Assembly: GCA_016649795.1 (NCBI GenBank)
Contig: JAENWZ010000121.1
Location: forward strand, 1-6,721
Length of the DNA: 6,721 nucleotides
Origin: Proteiniphilum sp.
GTDB lineage: Bacteria; Bacteroidota; Bacteroidia; Bacteroidales; Dysgonomonadaceae
Direction: 5' to 3'
Positions 1 to 6,677 of the stretch are shown one piece after another. The notes below the pieces were generated by a model. The model was not told the DNA's origin and searched no databases. It was given only the letters and a program-made list of their open reading frames with translations. Positions within the stretch are counted from its first letter, which is position 1. Each line of letters begins with the position of its first letter. Position numbers and translations under genes: made by a program.

Positions 1-1
1 G

Positions 2-445
2 GAATACTCCACCATCGCCGATATACCTGCTTATGTGATTGAAAACGGCAAGGGCGACTGCGGCCAGGTCACCCTGCTGCTGATCACGATGCTGCGCTAC
101 AAAGGGATACCCGCACGATGGCAGAGTGGCTGGATGACACACCCGGGAGAAGCCAACCTGCACGACTGGGCAGAGGTATATTTCGAAGGTGTGGGCTGGG
201 TGCCTGTGGACGTATCTTTCGGTCGCGGAGAGCCACTCGGAAACGAAACAGGAAGGAAGTTCTTCATGTCGGGGATCGACTCCTACAGGCTCTATATCAA
301 CTCCGATTATTCAGATGAATTCTTCCCGAAAAAGAGATTTCCACGCAGCGAAACAGTCGATTTTCAACGCGGGGAGGCAGAGACTGAGACATGGAACCTC
401 TATTTCAATCGATGGGATTATAAGATGGAAATTACCTATAAGTAA
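2..445 (+). CDS. Transglutaminase-like (papain-fold) domain protein, C-terminal part, 5' end outside the window
   Basis: The reading frame is open from the window edge (first full codon at 2) to TAA at 443-445, so the start and any signal peptide are missing. What remains is a transglutaminase core. The nucleophile Cys lies in GDCGQ (codon 59-61) followed by the usual helix and GIPAR strand. The His lies in LHDWAEVYF (codon 161-163) and the Asp in GWVPVDVS (codon 209-211). The triad is therefore complete and spaced as in the family. About 75 residues follow the core, with SYRLYINSDY and a VDFQRGE motif, and end in a beta-like NLYFNRWDYKMEI segment. Bacterial members are usually exported or periplasmic peptidases/amidases acting on peptides or peptidoglycan fragments, rather than protein cross-linkers. 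The substrate here cannot be told. The fold assignment is firm and the role is open. Confidence 0.88.
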   Translation, partial: EYSTIADIPAYVIENGKGDCGQVTLLLITMLRYKGIPARWQSGWMTHPGEANLHDWAEVYFEGVGWVPVDVSFGRGEPLGNETGRKFFMSGIDSYRLYINSDYSDEFFPKKRFPRSETVDFQRGEAETETWNLYFNRWDYKMEITYK

Positions 446-466
446 TTCATCCGATTTTATTACTAA

Positions 467-490
467 TAGACAAATATGTGAATTTGTTTA
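467..490 (+). terminator. Weak AU-rich hairpin after the transglutaminase-like gene, possible terminator
   Basis: Positions 467-475 pair with 482-490 over nine base pairs (one G-U) around a 6-nt loop. The hairpin lies 21 nt past the stop codon. The stem has a single G-C pair and is followed by ACGACG rather than a T tract, so it does not look like a classical intrinsic terminator. It is the only stem I could find between the two genes, and a promoter element follows it. Termination here is plausible but poorly supported. Confidence 0.25.
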
Positions 491-522
491 ACGACGATGG
501 GGTAAAATCATTTAGTTGACAT

Positions 523-530
523 TATCTTTG
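523..530 (+). promoter_or_regulatory. Bacteroides-type -7 promoter element upstream of nadE
   Basis: TATCTTTG matches the TAnnTTTG -7 consensus recognised by the primary sigma factor of Bacteroidales. It would place the transcription start roughly 15-20 nt before the nadE start codon. No TTTG -33 element is visible at the usual 19-21 bp spacing; the nearest TTTG (483-486) is too far upstream, and a TTGAC at 516-520 is too close. It suggests that nadE starts its own transcript rather than depending on the upstream gene. Confidence 0.45.
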
Positions 531-552
531 TGTCAGAACACCTGTAAACCCG

Positions 553-2511
553 ATGCATATGCATATCAATAATTTCGGTTTTTTGCGCGTGGCTGCCGCG
601 TCCCCCCGGCTGAGAGTTGCCGACTGCGATTTCAACACAGCCGAAATAAAATCGGTGATAGAGCGCGCCGTGCAGGAGGAGGTGCAGCTGGTCTGTTTCC
701 CGGAGCTGAGCATCACAGCCTACAGCTGTGGTGATCTCTTCTTCCAGGAAGCATTGCAGCGAAAAGCAGTCGCTTCGCTGACGGAGCTGGCCGCATTTAT
801 GAAAGGGAAACCATCCCTCATCGCCATCGTGGGCCTGCCACTACGCATCAAAAGCAGCCTTTTCAATGTGGCAGCAGTCATCTCATCCGAAGGCATCCTG
901 GGCTTTGTACCCAAAACGAATATCCCTAACGACAGGGAGTTTTACGAAAAACGATGGTTCACCTCGGCGGCCGACCTGACTGACTTCTCCGTAGAGATCA
1001 ATGGCGAAGATGTATCTATCAACACAGAAGGGATAATCTTCCGCACACCCTTTGCGAATTTCGGTATCGAGATTTGCGAGGACCTCTGGATGCCTATATC
1101 CCCTTCGTCAAAACTTGCTATGCAGGGAGCCGATCTGCTCTTCAATCTCTCGGCCAGTAACGAGCTGGTGGGTAAAAACAGGTACCGGAAATCACTGGTG
1201 CTGCAGCAGTCGGGACGTTGCAATACTGCCTATGTCTATGCCTCGGCAGGGTGCGGCGAATCAACCACGGACCTGGTATTCTCCGGCGCCTGTTTTATCG
1301 CCGAGAACGGTACGATGCTGGCGGAATCGAAACGCTTTTCACTGGAGAGCGAACTGATTATTGCCGATATTGATATCGAGGCACTCCGTCATGACAGGAT
1401 GAAGAACACCAACTATATCACAATAGCATCCGGCAGCATCACGGAGATCGATTGCAGAATTGAACCAGTATCCGCGGAAAAGATGTACCGCACCTTTCTC
1501 CCGCACCCTTTTATTCCTTCAAAAGAGAGCGCCGAAGAGAACCTGTCGGAAGTATTCAATATCCAGACACACGGACTGGCCAAACGTCTGCAACACACGG
1601 GGGTAAAAACCGTGACCATCGGCGTTTCGGGCGGGCTCGACTCTACGCTGGCACTGCTGGTCACGATCAAGACATTCGATATCCTCGGGTTGCCACGCGA
1701 GAATATTATTGGTATCACCATGCCGGGTTTCGGCACTACCGACAGGACTTATAGCAACGCCATCGACCTGATGAAAGCTTCCGGTGTTACCGTGAGGGAG
1801 ATCTCCATCGTGGATGCGGTAAAACAGCATTTCAACGATATCGGTCATGATATCAGCGACCAGAGTGTTACCTACGAGAACAGCCAGGCGCGCGAGCGGA
1901 CGCAGATACTGATGGATTATGCCAACAAGATCGGCGGACTGGTGGTGGGAACCGGCAATCTCTCGGAGCTGGCACTGGGATGGGCTACCTACAACGGCGA
2001 CCATATGTCGATGTACAGTGTGAACAGCAGTGTGCCAAAAACACTTGTGGCTTCCCTTGTACGATGGATTGCGGACACACAGATGGAAGACAGATCCCTC
2101 AAGATCCTGCATGATGTGCTGGACACCCCGTTTAGTCCCGAGCTTCTCCCTGCCGGCACTGATGGAAAGATTGCACAAAAGACAGAGCATTTCATCGGGC
2201 CCTATGAGCTTCACGACTACTTTCTCTATCGCATGCTTCGTTACGGCGACACTCCAAAACGCATTCTTTTCATGGCAGAACAGGCATTTACATCCATCTA
2301 TTCTTCCGCTGAAATCATGAAATGGTTAAAGGTCTTTTACAAACGATTCTTCGCACAACAGTTCAAACGCTCCTGTCTGCCCGACGGACCGAAGGTGGGA
2401 TCCATCAACCTCTCCCCCCGTGGCGACTGGCGTATGCCTAGCGATGCTGTGGCCGATATCTGGCTCAGCGAGCTGAAAGATGATCCCGGCAAACTAAATC
2501 CTGAACCCTAA
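553..2511 (+). CDS. nadE: Glutamine-dependent NAD+ synthetase, two-domain
   Basis: This enzyme makes NAD+ from nicotinic acid adenine dinucleotide with ATP, using ammonia released from glutamine. It is cytosolic and the last step of NAD biosynthesis. The 652-residue length is normal for the two-domain type. Residues 10-280 form a nitrilase-fold glutaminase domain with the Glu-Lys-Cys triad: E51 in FPELSITAY, K121 in VPKTNIPND and C175 in EICEDLW. The synthetase domain runs from about 335 to the end. It has the ATP-pyrophosphatase P-loop SGGLDST (359-365) and the conserved GTGNLSELALGW (467-478) followed by TYNGDHMSMYSVNSSVPKT. All catalytic signatures are intact, so the gene looks functional. 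The start could be 553 or the in-frame ATG at 559; 553 is taken as the longest. The last residues (NPEP) and the stop fall inside a short tandem repeat that continues to the next gene, 47 nt away. Confidence 0.97.
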   Translation: MHMHINNFGFLRVAAASPRLRVADCDFNTAEIKSVIERAVQEEVQLVCFPELSITAYSCGDLFFQEALQRKAVASLTELAAFMKGKPSLIAIVGLPLRIKSSLFNVAAVISSEGILGFVPKTNIPNDREFYEKRWFTSAADLTDFSVEINGEDVSINTEGIIFRTPFANFGIEICEDLWMPISPSSKLAMQGADLLFNLSASNELVGKNRYRKSLVLQQSGRCNTAYVYASAGCGESTTDLVFSGACFIAENGTMLAESKRFSLESELIIADIDIEALRHDRMKNTNYITIASGSITEIDCRIEPVSAEKMYRTFLPHPFIPSKESAEENLSEVFNIQTHGLAKRLQHTGVKTVTIGVSGGLDSTLALLVTIKTFDILGLPRENIIGITMPGFGTTDRTYSNAIDLMKASGVTVREISIVDAVKQHFNDIGHDISDQSVTYENSQARERTQILMDYANKIGGLVVGTGNLSELALGWATYNGDHMSMYSVNSSVPKTLVASLVRWIADTQMEDRSLKILHDVLDTPFSPELLPAGTDGKIAQKTEHFIGPYELHDYFLYRMLRYGDTPKRILFMAEQAFTSIYSSAEIMKWLKVFYKRFFAQQFKRSCLPDGPKVGSINLSPRGDWRMPSDAVADIWLSELKDDPGKLNPEP

Positions 2512-2558
2512 ACCTGGAAACATTGAACCATTGAACGCTGAATTCTGAACTTATAAAC
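2500..2558 (+). repeat. Degenerate 7/8-bp tandem repeat (consensus about CTGAAC) across the nadE stop and intergenic gap
   Basis: Eight consecutive units can be laid out: 2500-2506 CCTGAAC, 2507-2513 CCTAAAC, 2514-2520 CTGGAAA, 2521-2528 CATTGAAC, 2529-2536 CATTGAAC, 2537-2543 GCTGAAT, 2544-2550 TCTGAAC, 2551-2558 TTATAAAC. The GAAC-like core recurs at steps of 7, 7, 8, 8, 7, 7 and 8 nt. Two neighbouring units are identical. The array encodes the last codons and TAA of nadE and ends exactly at the ATG of the next gene, so it occupies the whole 47-nt gap. Its function is unknown. It shows no hairpin-forming inverted symmetry and no terminator features. Confidence 0.7.
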
Positions 2559-3980
2559 ATGCATAAATTAATCACTCTTTTCACCTCACACACCGGGCAA
2601 GCCAATCCAACGCTGGAAGCACTGCCCTCATCGGGCTCTAACCGCAGGTATTTCAGGCTCACTAAAGGAAATACAAAACTGATCGGTGTATATGGAGAGT
2701 CACGAGAGGAAAACAGGGCTTTTATCTCACTGGCAAACCATTTCCTGGCACAGGGGCTGAACGTGCCAAAGGTGGTTGCTGTCTCCGCTGATGAGCTGTT
2801 TTACCTGCAGGAGGATCTGGGCGACAGGGTGCTTTTCGATCTCATCAAGGGGGGACGGACCACGGGCGTTTTCAGTCACGAGGAAAAAGAGTTACTCCAC
2901 AAGACCATCTCACTCCTGGCCGATTTTCAATACCTCGGCGCCAGGGGTCTCGATTTCAGTATCTGCTACCCGCTGCCTGAATTCAACCACCGTTCCGTGA
3001 TGTGGGATTTGAACTATTTCAAGTACAGCTTCCTGAAGACCACCGGCATGGAGTTTCAGGAAGATCTGCTGGAGAACGATTTCGAGAAAATGGCCGGCAC
3101 ATTGCTGAAAGATGCAACAGAGACCTTTATGTACCGCGACTTTCAATCACGCAACGTGATGCTGGTGGATGGCAATCCTTTTTTTATCGATTTTCAGGGG
3201 GGACGAAAAGGACCTCTCTACTACGATGTGGCATCGTTCCTGTGGCAGGCGAAAGCCAATTTCCCGGCCGAGCTGCGCGATGAACTGATTATCACCTATA
3301 TCGATTCACTGAAAAAATACCAACCCGTCAATGAGTCCGCTTTCCTAAATCGTCTGCGTCAGTTCGTGCTCTTCCGCACACTGCAGGTGCTGGGTGCCTA
3401 CGGTTTCAGAGGCTACTTTGAGAAAAAACCGCACTTTATACAAAGCGTACCCTTCGCACTGAACAACCTGCGGGAACTGCTGAAGGATGGGTTCGATGAA
3501 TATCCATATCTGATCAGGATACTAAACGAGATGACCGATCTGAAACAGTTTGCCGATACACAAAAGCGGGAACTGGAAGTACGCGTCTACAGCTTTGCCT
3601 ATAAGAAGGGAATCCCGAACGATCAGTCGGGTAATGGCGGCGGCTACGTGTTCGATTGCCGTGCCATCAACAATCCGGGTAAGTACGAGCGATACAATAA
3701 TGTCACAGGACTGGATGAGCCGGTGATTAAATTCCTCGAAGAGGATGGCGAGATCATCTCCTTTCTTAACAATATCAATCCACTTATCGATCAGCATGTG
3801 AAACGATATATGGAACGTAACTTCACCAACCTGATGATCTCTTTCGGCTGTACGGGCGGACAACACCGGTCGGTCTACGCAGCGCAGCAGGTGGCGGAAC
3901 ATATTTCGGCGAAATTCGGTATAAGAGTATCGCTGATACACCGGGAACAGAACCTGGAGCAGGAGTTCAGAAAGAGGTAA
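2559..3980 (+). CDS. AmgK-like sugar kinase (APH fold) fused to RapZ C-terminal domain
   Basis: This 473-residue protein has two parts. Residues 1-330 are an aminoglycoside-phosphotransferase-type kinase. It has a glycine/serine nucleotide loop SGSNRRYFRL (25-34), a catalytic loop YRDFQSRNVM (192-201) with D194 and N199, and a metal-binding D211 in FIDFQGGRKGP, followed by YYDVASFLW. The DFQ-x-R-GP-YD-AS pattern is that of AmgK, the anomeric MurNAc/GlcNAc 1-kinase of cell-wall recycling, rather than of antibiotic-resistance kinases. Residues 340-473 match the C-terminal half of the RNase adaptor RapZ: VYSFAYKKGIP, YVFDCR, TGLDEPV, and the signature GCTGGQHRSVY (430-440), with a basic tail. 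In E. coli that half binds glucosamine-6-phosphate and small RNA. The P-loop N-terminal half of true RapZ is absent. No terminator separates it from nadE, so co-transcription is likely. The domain calls are strong; the substrate and a sensing role are inferred. Confidence 0.92.
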   Translation: MHKLITLFTSHTGQANPTLEALPSSGSNRRYFRLTKGNTKLIGVYGESREENRAFISLANHFLAQGLNVPKVVAVSADELFYLQEDLGDRVLFDLIKGGRTTGVFSHEEKELLHKTISLLADFQYLGARGLDFSICYPLPEFNHRSVMWDLNYFKYSFLKTTGMEFQEDLLENDFEKMAGTLLKDATETFMYRDFQSRNVMLVDGNPFFIDFQGGRKGPLYYDVASFLWQAKANFPAELRDELIITYIDSLKKYQPVNESAFLNRLRQFVLFRTLQVLGAYGFRGYFEKKPHFIQSVPFALNNLRELLKDGFDEYPYLIRILNEMTDLKQFADTQKRELEVRVYSFAYKKGIPNDQSGNGGGYVFDCRAINNPGKYERYNNVTGLDEPVIKFLEEDGEIISFLNNINPLIDQHVKRYMERNFTNLMISFGCTGGQHRSVYAAQQVAEHISAKFGIRVSLIHREQNLEQEFRKR

Positions 3981-3989
3981 GTATGCAAA

Positions 3990-4056
3990 AGATAAATCCG
4001 ATTTATTTGAAATTTATCCGGATATATGAACGAAAAATCATTTCGATTTAATCCGG
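3990..4056. repeat. Cluster of small palindromes around an ATCCG(G) core after the kinase-RapZ gene
   Basis: Three overlapping symmetries lie within 67 nt. ATAAAT-CCG-ATTTAT (3992-4006) has perfect 6-bp arms, extendable to 3990-4008 with one G-U. TATCCGGATA (4015-4024) is a perfect 10-bp palindrome. CCGGAT (4018-4023) pairs with ATCCGG (4051-4056), enclosing an inner stem CGAAA/TTTCG (4031-4035 with 4041-4045). The ATCCG motif occurs three times (3996, 4016, 4051). No run of T follows, so it is not a clear terminator. It could be a transcript end, a processed 3' UTR or a protein-binding site. The pairings are seen directly; the function is not known. Confidence 0.4.
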
Positions 4057-4133
4057 TTTAATTAGTGCTAAAAATTATCCTTCAATTTACGAATTAAGTG
4101 ATCAAAAAAAATACTCATTAGAGCATCATTGTG

Positions 4134-4141
4134 TAAATTTG
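4134..4141 (+). promoter_or_regulatory. Bacteroides-type -7 promoter element upstream of the SNF2 helicase gene
   Basis: TAAATTTG fits the TAnnTTTG -7 consensus of Bacteroidales. It is 40 nt before the helicase start codon, in a 201-bp AT-rich intergenic stretch (3981-4181) that otherwise holds only small palindromes. As at nadE, no TTTG -33 box is visible 19-21 bp upstream, where the sequence is an A-run and TACTCATT. It implies that the helicase, and the nucleotidyltransferase gene that follows it by 3 nt, can be transcribed separately from the kinase gene. Confidence 0.45.
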
Positions 4142-4181
4142 TCCGTTTAAATAAAAATGATATCTCAAAAAACAACTCTAT

Positions 4182-6674
4182 ATGGCAAAGAAAACCACCC
4201 CATCGAAAAAAACAGTTCCACACACTAAAAACGCAAAAAAATCACAACCCAAAATATCATTGTTGCAACGTCCTGGAGAGCTGACCCTGGAAGAGTGGCA
4301 AATTGCACTCAGAAAACAGGCTGCCCAAAAAGAACCGTTAACCATCAGACCTGAAAACAAAAAACAAGTATTGGGTGACTTTCACGTTCGGAACCTGCAA
4401 ACCGACAATGTCTATAAAGTGGCATTCAGAGGCATAGAGAGTAGCTGGAATTATTGCTCATGCCCCGACTTCAAAACCAACCAGCTCGGCACATGCAAAC
4501 ATATCGAAGCAGTACAGTTATATATAGCAGAAAACCGCAAACGAATTCCCAAAGAGCTCATCCCGGCATACACTTCTGTATATTTGTCCTACAAAGGAGA
4601 TCGCGATATACGTATTCGTATTGGATCCGACAACCGCGATGAATTTGCCGGCATGGCAAATCAATATTTCACCAAAGAGGGAATCCTGGAAGAGCAGAAG
4701 TATGTCTGTTTTTTCGACTTTTTGCAGCAAGCCCAACAGATCAACAATAACTTCCGTTGTTATAATGACGCACTGGAGTTCATCATCGAAAAACGGGAAG
4801 CCATTCACCGTAATAGCGTGCTGGATACAAAATATAAGGACAACAAATTAACTGGTTTGCTTCGCACCCTCCTTTATCCTTACCAGGAAGAAGGCATATT
4901 GTTTGCCGCACGCAAAGGAAGAAGCATCATTGCCGATGAAATGGGTCTGGGTAAGACCATCCAGGCTATCGGTACCGCCGAATTGATGCGGAAGGAATTT
5001 CATATCAATTCGGTACTTATTCTCTGTCCCACGTCGCTGAAATATCAGTGGAAAAAAGAAATTGAGAAATTTACAGGAGAAACAGCCCTCGTGATCGAAG
5101 GCAATCACTTAACACGGAGGGAACAGTATGCCCAGGACGTTTTTTACAAGATCGTATCGTACCACAGCGCCAATAATGACATAAAAATACCCAAATCACT
5201 CTATACCGATTTGTTGATCATGGATGAGGCGCAACGCCTGAAAAACTGGCATACACAAATTGCGAAAGCTGCCAAGCGAGTGCAGTCGCGATACACGCTC
5301 GCGCTATCCGGGACGCCTCTCGAAAACAAAATAGAAGAGCTGTACGCCATCGCGCAATATGTAGATCCCTATTGTCTCGGTCCGTACTATCAATTTATCG
5401 ACCGTAGTTTGGTGCGCAATGAAACCGGAAAAACAATTGGATACAAGAATCTCAATGAAACCGGCGGGATGATTCGCCATATACTGATCAGAAGACGAAA
5501 ACGAGATGTAAAAATCCAGCTTCCGTCACGGATGGATAAAATTCTGTTTGTCCCTATGACCAACGAACAACGCGGGATGCATGAAGAATTTAAAATCAGC
5601 CTGGCACAACTGATCATCAAATGGCAAAAAATGCGGTTCCTGAGCGAAAGCGATCGCCGTCGGCTATTGCTATTGTTAAACCAAATGCGCATGGTGTGCG
5701 ACAGCACCTATATTTTAGATCAAAAAACACGTTTTGATACTAAAATTGATGAATTGATGAATGTGTTGGATGAGTTTTTGGAAGAAAGTGATGAAAAAAC
5801 GGTTGTTTTCAGTCAATGGGAACGTATGACGCGCCTTGTTGCCGCCGAATTAGAAAAAAGGGGAGTCGAATACGAATACCTGCACGGAAGCGTGCCGTCG
5901 GCTAAGCGGAAAGATTTGATCGATCATTTTACGGATAAACCAGCCTGCCGAGTATTTCTCTCTACCGATGCCGGAAGTACCGGATTAAATTTGCAAGTGG
6001 CTTCGTTGATCATCAATCTGGATTTACCGTGGAATCCTGCCGTACTTGAGCAGCGTATCGCCCGCGTGCATCGGATGGGGCAAAAAAACAACGTACAGGT
6101 GATCAACTTTGTCTCTGCCGACACCATTGAAGAACAAATGCTTACAAAGCTTAACTTCAAATCGTCCATGTTTGAAGGGATTCTCGACAATGGCTCCGAT
6201 TCCATTTTCCTGGAAGACAGCAAGTTCGACAAAATGATGCAGACAGTGCAGGAATTTGCCGCCACAGGAATGGAGGAAGGCAAAACAAGCACATCCGCTG
6301 TCGGCGCTAATGAAATTGAGCGGCCTGATCCTGTACAAAAAGAAAATGTAACAGACTCGTTGACGAGTGAGACCGCGATACCCGACATCGATACCGAACC
6401 GGAGGAAGAAACAAACGGAATAACGGGAAGTACACCCACTCCTCCCCTATCACATGAGGAAGCTTCACCGGAACAACTCATTTCTCAAAGTATTCATCTT
6501 TTGAGCGCTTTCGCCCGCACGCTCTCGTCGCCGGAAGCAACCGAAAAATTGGTGGACTCTCTTGTCGAAACGGACAAAGAGACAGGAAAGACCTCGCTCA
6601 AAATACCCGTCACCGACCGCTCCAGTGTGGTGCAAGTGATGAACGTAATTGGTAAATTGTTTACATTACAGTAA
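4182..6674 (+). CDS. SNF2-family DEAD/DEAH-box helicase with N-terminal SWIM zinc finger
   Basis: The 830-residue protein is probably a cytosolic ATP-driven DNA translocase that remodels DNA-protein complexes. In order: a Lys-rich tail (1-25); a SWIM zinc finger with C92, C94, C105 and H107 (CSC ... TCKH); the first RecA lobe, with Walker A DEMGLGKT (252-259), Walker B DEAQ (348-351) and motif III SGTP (376-379); the second lobe, with FSQW (543-546), motif V STDAGSTGLNL (594-604) and motif VI QRIARVHRMGQ (624-634) with its arginine finger. All motifs are intact; DEAQ is a common SNF2 variant. Residues about 690-765 are rich in S, T, E and P and probably disordered. Residues 765-830 look helical and match no domain I know. 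The ATG at 4182 gives the full tail, and no strong ribosome site is seen. It has its own promoter element and is probably co-transcribed with the next gene. Its base composition looks more AT-rich than nadE and the kinase gene. The cellular role is unknown. Confidence 0.93.
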   Translation: MAKKTTPSKKTVPHTKNAKKSQPKISLLQRPGELTLEEWQIALRKQAAQKEPLTIRPENKKQVLGDFHVRNLQTDNVYKVAFRGIESSWNYCSCPDFKTNQLGTCKHIEAVQLYIAENRKRIPKELIPAYTSVYLSYKGDRDIRIRIGSDNRDEFAGMANQYFTKEGILEEQKYVCFFDFLQQAQQINNNFRCYNDALEFIIEKREAIHRNSVLDTKYKDNKLTGLLRTLLYPYQEEGILFAARKGRSIIADEMGLGKTIQAIGTAELMRKEFHINSVLILCPTSLKYQWKKEIEKFTGETALVIEGNHLTRREQYAQDVFYKIVSYHSANNDIKIPKSLYTDLLIMDEAQRLKNWHTQIAKAAKRVQSRYTLALSGTPLENKIEELYAIAQYVDPYCLGPYYQFIDRSLVRNETGKTIGYKNLNETGGMIRHILIRRRKRDVKIQLPSRMDKILFVPMTNEQRGMHEEFKISLAQLIIKWQKMRFLSESDRRRLLLLLNQMRMVCDSTYILDQKTRFDTKIDELMNVLDEFLEESDEKTVVFSQWERMTRLVAAELEKRGVEYEYLHGSVPSAKRKDLIDHFTDKPACRVFLSTDAGSTGLNLQVASLIINLDLPWNPAVLEQRIARVHRMGQKNNVQVINFVSADTIEEQMLTKLNFKSSMFEGILDNGSDSIFLEDSKFDKMMQTVQEFAATGMEEGKTSTSAVGANEIERPDPVQKENVTDSLTSETAIPDIDTEPEEETNGITGSTPTPPLSHEEASPEQLISQSIHLLSAFARTLSSPEATEKLVDSLVETDKETGKTSLKIPVTDRSSVVQVMNVIGKLFTLQ
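6645..6669 (+). other. Bulged inverted repeat at the helicase 3' end, just upstream of the nucleotidyltransferase start
   Basis: GTAAT (6645-6649) pairs with ATTAC (6665-6669), and GTAAA (6652-6656) with TTTAC (6660-6664), leaving a 2-nt bulge (6650-6651) and a 3-nt loop. This makes a ten-base-pair stem inside the last helicase codons, ending 8 nt before the next ATG. It could affect translation of the downstream gene, serve as an operator, or be chance in AT-rich coding sequence. Confidence 0.35.
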
Positions 6675-6677
6675 AAT

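Noticed and set aside
1519..2214. Long antisense open frame (231 codons) opposite nadE
   Set aside because: It lies wholly within the highly conserved synthetase domain of nadE, its translation shows no recognisable domain, and it has no promoter or neighbour on the minus strand.
2559..3560. Kinase domain as an aminoglycoside-resistance enzyme
   Set aside because: The fold is shared, but the FIDFQGGRKGP and YYDVAS pattern and the RapZ fusion fit the AmgK-like sugar kinase group instead.
3983..4051. Possible 22-codon small gene 2 nt after the kinase-RapZ stop (starting MQKINPIYLKF)
   Set aside because: It is short and AT-driven, has no similarity I recognise, and spans the palindrome cluster. 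It could also be a decayed start of a neighbour, but nothing supports that.
5650..5657. GCGATCGC octamer (HIP1-like)
   Set aside because: It is a single copy within coding sequence; HIP1 is a dispersed cyanobacterial repeat and one occurrence is expected by chance.
5924..6481. Antisense open frame (185 codons) opposite the helicase C-terminal half
   Set aside because: It is Ser/Cys-rich, has no known motif, and overlaps helicase motifs V and VI; it is best explained as a mirror of the sense codons.
4182..6674. Helicase as part of an anti-phage defence locus (SNF2 helicases occur in systems such as DISARM)
   Set aside because: No methylase, nuclease, phospholipase-D or other defence gene is next to it; the neighbours are biosynthetic. 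The idea cannot be supported from this window.
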